From Micrococcus terreus (lineage in GTDB: Bacteria; Actinomycetota; Actinomycetes; Actinomycetales; Micrococcaceae): a stretch of 64,000 nucleotides of DNA. The notes beneath the pieces are model-generated. The model worked only from the letters and a program-made list of their open reading frames with translations. It ran no database searches and was not told where the DNA came from. The stretch is taken from the NCBI RefSeq assembly GCF_900116905.1, contig NZ_FPCG01000009.1, positions 1 to 64,000 on the forward strand, read 5' to 3'. Position numbers and translations under genes: made by a program. Shown here piece by piece: positions 17,687 through 26,241 of this stretch. The number at the start of each line of letters is the position of its first letter. The stretch's first letter is position 1.

Positions 17687-18808
17687 ATGACCTCATCGCT
17701 CGACGCACCCCCGAGCACCGCGCCCCAGCACCCCTCGGACGACTGGGATGCCCAGCGGCCAGCCGTGGCGGCCGCCCTCCAGGACGTCTTCGCCCACCAG
17801 CCCCTCGGCGAGCGCGCCACCGCGGGATTCCGCGAGCTGTGGACCCGCCTGCAGGCCCAGGTGGAGGGCGGCAAGCTCATCCGACCTCGACTGACCCTGC
17901 TCGCCTGGACGGCCTTCGCCCCTGCTGATCGCCGGACAACCGCGCAGGCCGATCGCCAGGACGCCATCCGCCTGGCCGCCGCCTTCGAGCTGCTCCACGC
18001 AGCCCTGCTGGTCCATGACGACGTGGTGGACCGCGACCGCATCCGCCGCGGCCGCCCCACGGTGGCCGAGCGCTACCGCCAGGACATCGAGGCCGTGGGC
18101 GCCCCCGAGGAGGAGGCCCTGCACCTGGGACGCTCGGCCGCGATCATCGCCGGCGACGTCCTGCTCACCACCGCCTACCGCCTGGTCTCCACCTGCGCGC
18201 CCGGCACCGAACGCGGTCAGTCCGTGGCCGCCGTCGTGTTCGATGCCGCCACCCAGGCCGCGGCCGGGGAGCTCGAGGACGTGCTGCTCTCCCTGCACCG
18301 CTTCACCCCTCCCCACCCTGACGTGGAGCAGATCCTGACCATGGAGCGGCTCAAGACCGCCTCCTACTCCTTCGAGGCGCCGCTGCGCGCCGGGGCCCTG
18401 CTGGCCGGTGCAGATGAGCAGACCGCCGAGCAGCTGGCCCAGGTCGGCTCCCACCTGGGTGTGGCCTACCAGGTGATCGACGATCTGCTGGGGACCTTCG
18501 GAGACCCGAGCCTGACCGGCAAGTCCACCACCGCGGACCTGCGCGAGGGCAAGGCCACCGTGCTCACCGCCCACGGTGTGGGCCAGCCCGAGGTGCAGCG
18601 GCAGATGCTCGCGTGGGCGGACGGCACCGGCACCGTGGAACAGGTGCGGACAGCCCTGGAGCACTCCGGCGCCCCGGAACAGGCCACCCGGATCGCCACC
18701 GAGCTGGTGGAACAGGCCCGCGCCGGGCTGGACCGGCTGCAGCTGCCGGCCGACATCCGCGCCGAACTGGACTCCCTCTGCCACGACGTCCTGCACCGGA
18801 GCGCCTGA
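17687..18808 (+). CDS. crtE: Polyprenyl (geranylgeranyl) diphosphate synthase
   Basis: First enzyme of the carotenoid operon; it elongates DMAPP with IPP to the C20 diphosphate. 373 residues from ATG 17687, which has AGGAC eight bases upstream; an open frame to 17570 lacks signals. The two aspartate-rich metal sites are clear: HDDVVDRDR near residue 108 (FARM) and DDLLGTFGD near 264 (SARM), plus the GGKLIRPRL isoprenyl-binding segment near 63. Its stop overlaps the start of crtB (TGATG). Confidence 0.93.
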   Translation: MTSSLDAPPSTAPQHPSDDWDAQRPAVAAALQDVFAHQPLGERATAGFRELWTRLQAQVEGGKLIRPRLTLLAWTAFAPADRRTTAQADRQDAIRLAAAFELLHAALLVHDDVVDRDRIRRGRPTVAERYRQDIEAVGAPEEEALHLGRSAAIIAGDVLLTTAYRLVSTCAPGTERGQSVAAVVFDAATQAAAGELEDVLLSLHRFTPPHPDVEQILTMERLKTASYSFEAPLRAGALLAGADEQTAEQLAQVGSHLGVAYQVIDDLLGTFGDPSLTGKSTTADLREGKATVLTAHGVGQPEVQRQMLAWADGTGTVEQVRTALEHSGAPEQATRIATELVEQARAGLDRLQLPADIRAELDSLCHDVLHRSA

Positions 18809-19743
18809 TGCCCGACCGTCCCCCCGCCTCCGGTTCCCCCGGCCAGCCCACCGAACCGCCGGCCCTCACCACCGGGCTGGACCTCTACACCCGCACCGCC
18901 GCCGCGGCCGCCGGACAGGTGATCGGGCAGTACTCCACCTCCTTCGCCCTGGCCTGCCGGACCCTGCCGCGCCGGACCCGGGCGGACATCGCCAGCATCT
19001 ACGCCCTGGTGCGCGTGGCCGACGAAGTGGTGGACGGCACCGCCCGGGCGGCCGGCCTGGACCCCACCCCCGTGCGCGCCGCCCTGGATGATCTGGAGGC
19101 CGAGGTGGACCGAGCCGTGGCCACGGGCTTCTCCACGAACCTGGTGGTGCATGCCTTCGCAGACGTGGCCCGGCGCCACGGGATCGGCACCGAGCTGACC
19201 GCCCCGTTCTTCGCCTCCATGCGCGCGGACCTGGACGTGGCCGAGCATGACCGCGACTCCCTGGGGGACTACATCTACGGCTCAGCCGAAGTGGTGGGAC
19301 TGATGTGCCTGCAGGTGTTCTTCTCCCTGCCCGGCACCCGCGCGAGCACCGAGTCCGAACGGGAGTTCCTGCGGGAGAGCGCCCGGCGGCTCGGCGCGGC
19401 CTTCCAGAAGGTCAACTTCCTGCGGGACCTCGCGGCCGACCAGGACCAGCTGGGGCGCACCTACCTGCCCGGCTCGGACCAGACCCAGTTGGACGGGCCC
19501 ACCAAAGACCGCCTGGTGGCCGATCTGCGCGCCGATCTGGACGCCGCCCTGCCCGGCATCCACGCCCTGGACCGGAGGGCCCGCCGCGCGGTGATGCTGG
19601 CCCACCGGCTCTTCGCCGAGCTCGCCGCCCGGATCGACGCCGTCCCCGCCCAGCGTCTGGTCCGCGAGCGCATCAGTGTGCCCACGGCGGTCAAGGCACG
19701 GCTGGCCGTCCAGGTCCTCGCCGGACAGTGGAGGAGCGCATGA
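18808..19743 (+). CDS. crtB: Phytoene synthase
   Basis: Condenses two GGPP to phytoene. 311 residues beginning at ATG 18808 inside the crtE stop. Characteristic squalene/phytoene synthase features: YSTSFALACRTLP near residue 33, ADEVVDG (first Asp motif) near 71, and NFLRDLAAD (second Asp motif) near 205 followed by GRTYLP. Its TGA overlaps ATG of crtI (ATGA), so the operon is tightly coupled. Confidence 0.93.
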   Translation: MPDRPPASGSPGQPTEPPALTTGLDLYTRTAAAAAGQVIGQYSTSFALACRTLPRRTRADIASIYALVRVADEVVDGTARAAGLDPTPVRAALDDLEAEVDRAVATGFSTNLVVHAFADVARRHGIGTELTAPFFASMRADLDVAEHDRDSLGDYIYGSAEVVGLMCLQVFFSLPGTRASTESEREFLRESARRLGAAFQKVNFLRDLAADQDQLGRTYLPGSDQTQLDGPTKDRLVADLRADLDAALPGIHALDRRARRAVMLAHRLFAELAARIDAVPAQRLVRERISVPTAVKARLAVQVLAGQWRSA

Positions 19744-21455
19744 GCCCCGCACCGCACCCCGCCGGGCAGGCCGGCCCCCGCACCGTGGTGATCGGCGGCG
19801 GGTTCGCCGGGCTGGCCACCGCCGGGCTGCTGGCACGCGAGGGGCACCAGGTCACCCTGCTGGAGCAGCTGGACACCCTGGGCGGTCGCTCCGGACGCTG
19901 GTCCGCGCAGGGCTACACCTTCGACACCGGCCCCTCCTGGTACCTGATGCCGGAGGTGATCGAGCGGTGGTTCACCCTGATGGGCTCCTCCGTGCACGAA
20001 CACCTGGACCTGCGCCGCCTCAGCCCCGCCTACCGCACGTTCTTCCAGGACCACCTGGACGCACCGCCCGTGGACGTGGAGTCCGGCCGGGAGCAGGCCG
20101 TGGCGCTGTTCGAGTCCCTGGACCCCGGCTCCGGCGCGGTCCTGCAGGAGTACCTGGACTCCGCCGCCGAGGCCTATGAGCTGGCCAAGGAGCACTTCCT
20201 CTACACCGACTTCCACCGTGAGAACCTGGCCCGGTTGGCCGTGCCCGCCGTGCTGCGCCGCGCCCCCCGGCTCGCCCAGCTGCTGGGCACCTCGCTCCAG
20301 CGGTTCGTGGCCTCCCGGTTCACCGACCCCCGCCAACGTCAGCTGCTGGGCTACCCGGCCGTGTTCCTGGGCACCTCCCCGGACCGCGCCCCGGCCATGT
20401 ACCACCTGATGAGCCACCTGGACCTGACCGACGGCGTGCAGTACCCCGTGGGCGGGTTCGCCGCGCTGGTGGACGCCATGGCCGAGCTGGTCCGGGACTC
20501 CGGGGTGGAGATCATCACCGGCGCCCAGGTCACCTCGATCAACCTGCAGGACGGCTCCCCCACCTCCTCGCGCGCCGCCCGCCTCGCCGTCCGCGCAGCA
20601 GAGCGCTTTCCGGCCCTTTCTTCCCGACGGCGGCCACACCCCCAGGTGCAGGGCGTCACCTACCTTCCCCGCGGGGAAGGCGACGCCGCCCCCGTGAGTC
20701 TGGGAGCCGACGTCGTGGTGGGGGCCGCTGACCTCAAGCACCTCCAGACGGCCCTGCTCCCGGACGGGCAGCGGGCGCCGGAGTCCCGTTGGGAGAAGCG
20801 CGATCCGGGTCCGTCCGGGGTGCTGGTCTGCCTGGGCGTGCGCGGGGAGCTGCCCGAACTGGTGCACCACAATCTACTGTTCACCGCGGACTGGGAGGAC
20901 AACTTCGGGCGGATCCAGCGCGGTGAGGCGCTGGCCGCGGAGACTTCCATCTACGTGTGCAAGACCTCGGACACGGATCCCGGGACCGCTCCGGAGGGGT
21001 GCGAGAACCTGTTCATCCTGGTGCCCATGCCGGCCGTCCCCGCGTGGGGTCGTGGCGGGGTGCGGACCGCGGAGGTGGACGAGCCGGGCGATGAGATGGT
21101 CGAGCGGGTGGCCGATGCCGCCGTGGACCAGCTGGCCCGGTGGGCGGGGATCCCGGATCTGGCCCAGCGCGTTCAGGTGCGGCGGACCTACGGACCGGGT
21201 GACTTCGTGGCGCAGTTCAATGCGTGGAGCGGATCGCTGCTGGGCCCCGGGCACACGCTGAAGCAGTCGGCCATGTTCCGCCCGGGCGTGCGTGAGCCCG
21301 GCGTAGACGGACTGTTCTATGCGGGGTCCTCGGTGCAGCCCGGGATCGGGGTGCCGATGTGCCTGATCTCCGCCGAGGTGGTGCGGGATGCCGTGCGCCG
21401 TGACGGAGTGCGTTCCGGAGGGTCTGCGGCCCGAACCGAGGGAGCCGCATGCTGA
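19740..21455 (+). CDS. crtI: Phytoene desaturase (lycopene-forming)
   Basis: CrtI introduces four double bonds into phytoene to give lycopene, using FAD. The dinucleotide fold is at the N-terminus (VVIGGGFAGLATAGLLAREGH, residues about 15-36) and the bacterial CrtI signature is at the C-terminus (GLFYAGSSVQPGIGVPMCLISAE). At 571 residues it is longer than the usual 500-530. The excess is a Ser/Arg-rich stretch at about residues 272-303, between the substrate domain strand VTSINLQDG and the returning strand VQGVTYLP, and this stretch contains a one-mismatch copy of the dispersed 14-mer. Overlaps crtE2 by seven bases. Confidence 0.93.
   Translation: MSPAPHPAGQAGPRTVVIGGGFAGLATAGLLAREGHQVTLLEQLDTLGGRSGRWSAQGYTFDTGPSWYLMPEVIERWFTLMGSSVHEHLDLRRLSPAYRTFFQDHLDAPPVDVESGREQAVALFESLDPGSGAVLQEYLDSAAEAYELAKEHFLYTDFHRENLARLAVPAVLRRAPRLAQLLGTSLQRFVASRFTDPRQRQLLGYPAVFLGTSPDRAPAMYHLMSHLDLTDGVQYPVGGFAALVDAMAELVRDSGVEIITGAQVTSINLQDGSPTSSRAARLAVRAAERFPALSSRRRPHPQVQGVTYLPRGEGDAAPVSLGADVVVGAADLKHLQTALLPDGQRAPESRWEKRDPGPSGVLVCLGVRGELPELVHHNLLFTADWEDNFGRIQRGEALAAETSIYVCKTSDTDPGTAPEGCENLFILVPMPAVPAWGRGGVRTAEVDEPGDEMVERVADAAVDQLARWAGIPDLAQRVQVRRTYGPGDFVAQFNAWSGSLLGPGHTLKQSAMFRPGVREPGVDGLFYAGSSVQPGIGVPMCLISAEVVRDAVRRDGVRSGGSAARTEGAAC
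20621..20634 (+). repeat. Dispersed 14-mer, one mismatch
   Basis: TTCCCGACGGCGGC inside the extra loop of crtI. Confidence 0.6.
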
Positions 21456-22330
21456 AGCGCCTGTTCTGGGCGTCCCGGCCGATCAGCTGGGTCAACACGG
21501 CCTACCCCTTCGCCGCCGTCGCCCTGCTGACCGGCGGGCTGCCCGCGTGGCTCGTGGTGCTGGGCACCGTGTTCTTCATGATCCCGTACAACCTGCTGAT
21601 GTACGGCGTGAACGACGTCTTCGACTACGAGTCCGACCTGCGCAACCCCCGCAAGGGCGGCGTGGAGGGCTCTGTGGTGGACGCCTCCGTGCGCCGGTCC
21701 GTGCTGCTGTGGTCCTGCCTGCTGCCCGTGCCGTTCGTGGTGGTGCTGGCCGCCTGGGGTGCAGTCACCCTGAACTGGTGGTCCCTGGCGGTGCTGGCGA
21801 TCTCGCTGTTCGCCGTGGTGGCGTACTCCTGGGCCGGGCTGCGGTTCAAGGAGCGGCCGTTCGTGGATGCGGCCACCTCCTCCACCCACTTCGTCTCCCC
21901 CGCCGTGTACGCCGCGGTGCTGGCCGGGGCTGAGCCCACCGTGGGGCTGGTGGCGCTGCTGGCCGGGTTCTTCTTGTGGGGCATGGCCTCCCAGATGTTC
22001 GGCGCGGTGCAGGACGTGGTCCCGGACCGTGAGGGCGGACTGGCCTCGGTGGCCACCGTGCTCGGTGCCCGTCCCACCGTGTGGCTGGCCGCCGGTCTCT
22101 ACGCCGGCGCCGGACTGCTGATGCTGCCCACTGACTGGCCCGGCCCGCTCGCCGCCCTGCTGGCCGTGCCGTACCTGGTGAACGTGCTGCGCTTCCGCAG
22201 TGTCACGGATGAGAGCTCCGGACGCGCCCACGCCGGGTGGTCCACGTTCCTCTGGCTGAACTATGTGACAGGGTTCTTCGTGACCATGCTGTTGGTCTGG
22301 TGGGCGCTGATCCGCCCGGAAGGGATGTGA
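21449..22330 (+). CDS. crtE2: Lycopene elongase (UbiA-family prenyltransferase)
   Basis: Adds C5 units from DMAPP to the ends of lycopene, giving the acyclic C50 carotenoid flavuxanthin in Micrococcus. 293 residues with about eight to nine membrane helices. The two Asp-rich prenyl diphosphate sites of the UbiA superfamily are present: NDVFDYESD near residue 54 and DREGG near 193. The equivalent in Corynebacterium is called crtEb. Begins inside the end of crtI. Confidence 0.9.
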   Translation: MLKRLFWASRPISWVNTAYPFAAVALLTGGLPAWLVVLGTVFFMIPYNLLMYGVNDVFDYESDLRNPRKGGVEGSVVDASVRRSVLLWSCLLPVPFVVVLAAWGAVTLNWWSLAVLAISLFAVVAYSWAGLRFKERPFVDAATSSTHFVSPAVYAAVLAGAEPTVGLVALLAGFFLWGMASQMFGAVQDVVPDREGGLASVATVLGARPTVWLAAGLYAGAGLLMLPTDWPGPLAALLAVPYLVNVLRFRSVTDESSGRAHAGWSTFLWLNYVTGFFVTMLLVWWALIRPEGM

Positions 22331-22363
22331 TCCGCACGTGGACCTGACGGAGATGATCTGCCC

Positions 22364-22717
22364 GTGATCTACCTGGGAACGCTGCTGTTCGTGATCGGCT
22401 GCATGGCACTGCTGGACTGGCGGCACCGCCTGTTCTTCTTCCGCCGTCCGGTGGCGGCCACCGCGGTCATGGTGGCTGGCATGATCTACTTCCTGGGCTG
22501 GGACCTCTGGGCGATCGATCTGGGGATCTTCCTGCACCGCGACTCCCCCCTGATGACCGGGATCATGCTCGCCCCGGAGCTGCCCCTGGAGGAGGCGTTC
22601 TTCCTGTTCTTCCTCAGCTACCTGACCATGGTGCTGTTCACCGGGCTGGTGCAGCTGCTGACCTGGCGGGCCGGGCGGCATGAGCGAACCGAAGCTGCGA
22701 ACGGGGTGTCCGCATGA
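22364..22717 (+). CDS. crtYg: C50 carotenoid cyclase subunit 1
   Basis: 117 residues with three hydrophobic helices and the PELPLEEAFFLFF motif, which matches the heterodimeric C50 cyclases (crtYe/crtYf in Corynebacterium, crtYg/crtYh in Micrococcus). These two small membrane proteins act together to cyclise the ends of flavuxanthin; the gamma-type gives sarcinaxanthin. GTG 22364 is the only usable start; a nearby ATG at 22353 is closed by a stop after a few codons. The last base overlaps the next gene (ATGA). Confidence 0.85.
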   Translation: MIYLGTLLFVIGCMALLDWRHRLFFFRRPVAATAVMVAGMIYFLGWDLWAIDLGIFLHRDSPLMTGIMLAPELPLEEAFFLFFLSYLTMVLFTGLVQLLTWRAGRHERTEAANGVSA

Positions 22718-23034
22718 ACTTCTGGGAGCTGAACCTGGTCTTCCTGGGCATCTCCGCCGCCGCACTGCTGGTGGCCGTGCTGGCCCGGCGGGTGCGTGGA
22801 CGCCACGTGCTGGCGATCGTGCTCTCCACCCTCATCCTGTGGGCGCTGACCGCCGTGTTCGACAACATCATGATCGCCTCCGGCCTCTTTGACTACGGCG
22901 GCCACGCCCTGTCCGGAGTGTTCATCGGACTGGCCCCGCTGGAGGACTTCGCCTACCCGCTCGGCGCCGTCCTGCTGCTGCCCGCCCTCTGGCTGCTCCT
23001 GACCCCGCGCACCGACCCCTCTCCCAGATCATGA
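22714..23034 (+). CDS. crtYh: C50 carotenoid cyclase subunit 2
   Basis: 106 residues, three hydrophobic helices and the APLEDFAYPLG motif that is the counterpart of PELPLEEAFF in subunit 1. It starts within the stop codon of crtYg, so equal translation is likely, as expected for a heterodimer. The gene ends inside a putative family-C palindromic element (23026-23091). Whether the product is gamma-, beta- or epsilon-cyclised cannot be told from motifs alone; the gene order matches the gamma type of Micrococcus. Confidence 0.85.
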   Translation: MNFWELNLVFLGISAAALLVAVLARRVRGRHVLAIVLSTLILWALTAVFDNIMIASGLFDYGGHALSGVFIGLAPLEDFAYPLGAVLLLPALWLLLTPRTDPSPRS

Positions 23035-23091
23035 TCACGATGGATGTCGTTCTGCACGGCGTGTCCCTGTCTCCGGCGTACACGTGTTCGG
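23026..23091. repeat. Possible third copy of palindromic family C (diverged)
   Basis: AGATCATGATCACG at the left and CGGCGTACACGTGTTCGG at the right match, in reverse orientation, the ends of the element at 36546-36620. The centre is diverged and the inverted repeat is weak. It covers the last codons of crtYh. Confidence 0.4.
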
Positions 23092-23121
23092 TGGGGTCCA
23101 CGGGTCCGGTGGAGTGACGCT

Positions 23122-23673
23122 GTGTTCCCGCTGATCCCCGCCGACCTGCTCCGGGCGCTCGGCCTCGTGCTGATCCCCGCTGCCTGGGTCACCGCCGGAT
23201 GGCCGTCCGCCGCGGTGATGTTCCTGGTGTTCGGCACCCAGTGGCTGCTGCGGTGGCTGCGCGGCGGCTCCCTGCTGGACTGGACCGGACAGCTCACCCT
23301 GCTCGCCGCCGGCTGGTTCAGCGTCACCGGGCTCTACCACCGTGTCGGCGCACTGGACGTGCTCATGCACGCTCTGACCTCTGCCCTGGTGGCAGGACTG
23401 GTGGGGATCGCCGTGGAAGCCGCGCTGCGTCGTCGGGACATCCCGGCGGTCACCGTGCTGCGCACCACCGGGCACACTCTGGCCTGGCTGGGACTGGCCG
23501 GGGCCACGGTCAGCCTGGGCGTGGTGTGGGAGCTGGCCGAGTGGTGGGGGCACACGTTCGTCACGGAGGAGATCGGCGTGGGGTATGAGGACACCATCGG
23601 CGATCTCACCGCCAACACCCTCGGCGCACTGGTGGGCGCGTGGCTGGCCGTGCGCGCCGGTGAGCGCGGATGA
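23122..23673 (+). CDS. Small membrane protein in the carotenoid operon (DUF2238/YjdF-like)
   Basis: 183 residues from GTG 23122, which has GGAG seven bases upstream; a longer frame from ATG 23044 runs through the repeat element and lacks a ribosome site. Five or so hydrophobic helices. The C-terminal pattern WELAEWWGHTF...GYEDTIGDLTANTLGALVGAW resembles the YjdF/DUF2238 family, whose role is unknown. Its stop overlaps crtX (ATGA), so it is part of the same transcript. A role in carotenoid handling or membrane placement is guilt by association only. Confidence 0.65.
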   Translation: MFPLIPADLLRALGLVLIPAAWVTAGWPSAAVMFLVFGTQWLLRWLRGGSLLDWTGQLTLLAAGWFSVTGLYHRVGALDVLMHALTSALVAGLVGIAVEAALRRRDIPAVTVLRTTGHTLAWLGLAGATVSLGVVWELAEWWGHTFVTEEIGVGYEDTIGDLTANTLGALVGAWLAVRAGERG

Positions 23674-24452
23674 GTGACGCGCGCACGGTGACCGTGTCCG
23701 TGGTCATCCCGGTCCTGAACGACGCCGGCCCTCTCGCCGAGTGCCTGGCTCACCTGGCACGTCAGTCCAGGCGCGCAGAGGAGGTGCTCGTGGTGGACAA
23801 CGGGAGCACGGACGGTTCGGCGGAGCTGGCGCGGGCGTGGGGTGCGCGCGTGGTCGAGGAGCCGGTCCGGGGGATCCCTGCGGCGGCGGCCACCGGGTAT
23901 GACGCGGCGGGGGGCTCGGTGATCGTGCGGTGCGATGCGGACACGCGTGCTCCGGCGGACTGGCTGGAGCGCGTGGTGGCGGCGTTCGAGGCGGACCCGG
24001 GGCTGGACGCGGTGACCGGTCCGGGGCTGTTCTACGATCCGCCGGGGCTGCGCGGGCGCGTGCTCTCGGCCCTGTACATGTCCGGGTACCGGTGGGCGGC
24101 GGGCTCGACGCTGGCGGGGACACCGCTGTGGGGCACGAACTTCGCCCTGCGCGCGGAGGCCTGGGAGTGCGTGCGGGAGCGGGTGCACCGGGACCGCGCG
24201 GACGTGCACGACGACCTCGACCTGTCCTTCCACCTGCACCTGGACGGACGGCGCGTGCGGTTCCTCCCGCAGCTGCGGGTGGGTGCGGCAGGACGCATGT
24301 TCCGCTCCCGAGCCCAGGTCCGGCGCCAGTTCAGCCTGGCCGCCCAGACCCTTCGTCTTAACTGGGCCGAGCTCTCCCCCGGTCAGCGGTGGGTGCAGCG
24401 CGTGCAGCGGAATTGGGACGAACAGCGAAGGGCAGTGCGCCGGGAATACTGA
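23670..24452 (+). CDS. crtX: Carotenoid glycosyltransferase, family 2
   Basis: 260 residues with the GT-A fold of family 2: VSVVIPVLNDAGPL at the N-terminus, VVDNGSTDGS near 43, RCDADTRAP (metal-binding DxD) near 90, GTNFALR near 154 and HDDLDLSFHLH (catalytic base region) near 180. In Micrococcus the last gene of this operon glucosylates sarcinaxanthin to mono- and diglucosides. The gene converges on a TetR gene with only seven bases between stops. Confidence 0.85.
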   Translation: MSDARTVTVSVVIPVLNDAGPLAECLAHLARQSRRAEEVLVVDNGSTDGSAELARAWGARVVEEPVRGIPAAAATGYDAAGGSVIVRCDADTRAPADWLERVVAAFEADPGLDAVTGPGLFYDPPGLRGRVLSALYMSGYRWAAGSTLAGTPLWGTNFALRAEAWECVRERVHRDRADVHDDLDLSFHLHLDGRRVRFLPQLRVGAAGRMFRSRAQVRRQFSLAAQTLRLNWAELSPGQRWVQRVQRNWDEQRRAVRREY

Positions 24453-24459
24453 GGCGGTT

Positions 24460-25074
24460 TCAGCCCTCCACCTGGCCCTGGACCCAGGCGATGGCCGCGT
24501 CCACTGCCACAGCGAATCCGTCAATCTTCCGTTCCTCAGTGTCATGGGCGGCCATAGGCCCACTCAGTCGAGAGAACTCGCTGTCCACGTTCTGCCACAA
24601 CGGAACCGGTGACGATGCGTCCAACGCCGATCCCAGCACGATCACATCGAACATGGTGGCCGCGGCCATCCACTTCGACTCTGGCAGACCAGATTCGTCC
24701 AGCAGTGCGAACAATGCCTCATAGATCGCCTGAGTGGGCGCATCCTCCACCGGCTGGCCGACCACCACTGGCACTAACCATGGAGCACCGGCAGTCGCCA
24801 GTCGGTAGGAATGCGTCCAATCCTGCAGCCGCACTTCCCAGGGGATCTCGGAGTCGGTCAGGCGATCCAGGTCAATCCCTGCGTACAGCTCTTTCCTCAT
24901 AAGGTCAACGATCTCTCCGCGGCCACCGGGGACATGATGGTACAGCGAGGAGGGATGGACCTTCAGTCGCGTGGCAAGGCCCGGGACCGTGAACTGATGT
25001 TCACGTCGGACCATGTCCAACGCTGTGCGGACGATGAGCTCACGTGAGAGGAGGCTCTGAGTGGGGCGGGCCAT
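24460..25074 (-). CDS. TetR-family transcriptional regulator
   Basis: 204 residues. The N-terminal HTH is standard (FTVPGLATRLKVHPSSLYHHVPG near residues 28-50) and the C-terminal ligand domain is of the same subgroup as the TetR at 38285 (SLYHHV turn, GSALD segment). It is the last gene of a four-gene minus-strand operon (27988 to 24460) and probably controls it together with the divergent hydrolase gene through the palindrome at 28051-28063. Third-position A/T is commoner than in the carotenoid genes. A CATACT box lies six bases before ATG 25074, so it may also have its own leaderless promoter. Confidence 0.85.
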   Translation of the reverse strand: MARPTQSLLSRELIVRTALDMVRREHQFTVPGLATRLKVHPSSLYHHVPGGRGEIVDLMRKELYAGIDLDRLTDSEIPWEVRLQDWTHSYRLATAGAPWLVPVVVGQPVEDAPTQAIYEALFALLDESGLPESKWMAAATMFDVIVLGSALDASSPVPLWQNVDSEFSRLSGPMAAHDTEERKIDGFAVAVDAAIAWVQGQVEG

Positions 25075-25080
25075 GTCAGG

Positions 25081-25086
25081 AGTATG
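25081..25086 (-). promoter_or_regulatory. Possible -10 box of the TetR gene
   Basis: CATACT on the minus strand, six bases (CCTGAC) before ATG 25074. Confidence 0.3.
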
Positions 25087-25119
25087 GCACGCAGCCGGAG
25101 ACCGGCTGCCTGCCCCGCC

Positions 25120-26241
25120 TCAATGGACGATGACCGTTCGTCCACGGGCTCCGGCACGCATGTCGTCGAAAGCCTCGTTGACCTCCTCGATGCCGCGTCG
25201 TCGGGTGATGAGCCGATCGATCGGTAGCCGTCCAGACCGATAGAGGCCCGCCAGCAGAGGGAAGTCGCGTGCCGGAACCGTGCTTCCGTAGTTGGACCCC
25301 AGCAGTCTCTGGCCGTTCTCAGCAAAGGCCAGCAGGTCCAGAGCCACGGGGCTGTCCTGCGGCGGGAGTCCCACCACCACAGCCGTCCCGCCGCGTGTGA
25401 GGAACTGAGGCATCTGCTGGATGGTCTCCACGCGTCCAATGGCCTCGAAGGCGAAGTCTGCCCCGCCGCCGGTGAGGCTGCGAATCTCCTCGGCAATGTC
25501 CTCGGTGGAACGTCCCCGGGAGTTGATCACATGGGTGGCGCCGAACTTCTGCGCGAGCGCCAAGGAGGCATCACTGACATCCACTGCGACGATCGGCTGG
25601 GCACCGGACAATTCCAGACCCATGATGATGCAGAGGCCAACGCCACCAGAGCCGATCACCACCGCGGATCGGCCAGGCTTGACCTCGGCGTCGTTGACGA
25701 CGGCACCGACGCCGGTGGCCACCGAGCAGCCGATCAAAGCGGCCACGTCGAAAGGGACATCATCAGGTATGCGCACCGCGGCCTGAGCAGGAACCACGGA
25801 TGCCTCGCCCATCGATCCGACCGCCAGATACGGATAGACCGGCTCCCCATTCTGGGACAGGGGAGTCGTCCCATCTGGCAGGAGGCACTCCTCCGATCGG
25901 GACCCTGTGCACACCCATGACCGGCCCTCTCGGCATGCTGGGCAGTTCAGACACGGATAGAACCAGGTGAGGACTACGTGATCTCCCACCGAGAGCTCAG
26001 TCACCCCGGGGCCCACCGACTCCACGACACCAGCGCCCTCATGACCCATCACGGTCGGTGAGGGAATCGTCCAGTCCCCGTCCAGCACGTGCCGGTCTGA
26101 GCCGCACACGCCGGCGGCCTTCATCCTGACCCGAACCTGTCCAGGTCCCGGGGCCGCGACCTCGATGCTCTCCACTTCCATCCTCTGGTCAGAACCCGCG
26201 TGGATGGCCGCCCGTGCAGTCAGTGTCTCGGTGGTGCTCAT
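25120..26241 (-). CDS. Zinc-dependent alcohol dehydrogenase (medium-chain)
   Basis: 373 residues of the MDR superfamily. Catalytic zinc ligands: Cys in GVCGSDRH near 46 and the GHEGAG His-Glu near 68. Structural zinc site: CLNCPACREGRSWVC near 98. The cofactor fold is VVIGSGGVGLC near 190 followed by Asp (VAVDVS), which favours NAD. Closest in style to the class III/benzyl-alcohol dehydrogenases; substrate unknown. The start overlaps the stop of the upstream symporter gene (ATGA), so the substrate is likely derived from what that carrier imports. Confidence 0.88.
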   Translation of the reverse strand: MSTTETLTARAAIHAGSDQRMEVESIEVAAPGPGQVRVRMKAAGVCGSDRHVLDGDWTIPSPTVMGHEGAGVVESVGPGVTELSVGDHVVLTWFYPCLNCPACREGRSWVCTGSRSEECLLPDGTTPLSQNGEPVYPYLAVGSMGEASVVPAQAAVRIPDDVPFDVAALIGCSVATGVGAVVNDAEVKPGRSAVVIGSGGVGLCIIMGLELSGAQPIVAVDVSDASLALAQKFGATHVINSRGRSTEDIAEEIRSLTGGGADFAFEAIGRVETIQQMPQFLTRGGTAVVVGLPPQDSPVALDLLAFAENGQRLLGSNYGSTVPARDFPLLAGLYRSGRLPIDRLITRRRGIEEVNEAFDDMRAGARGRTVIVH

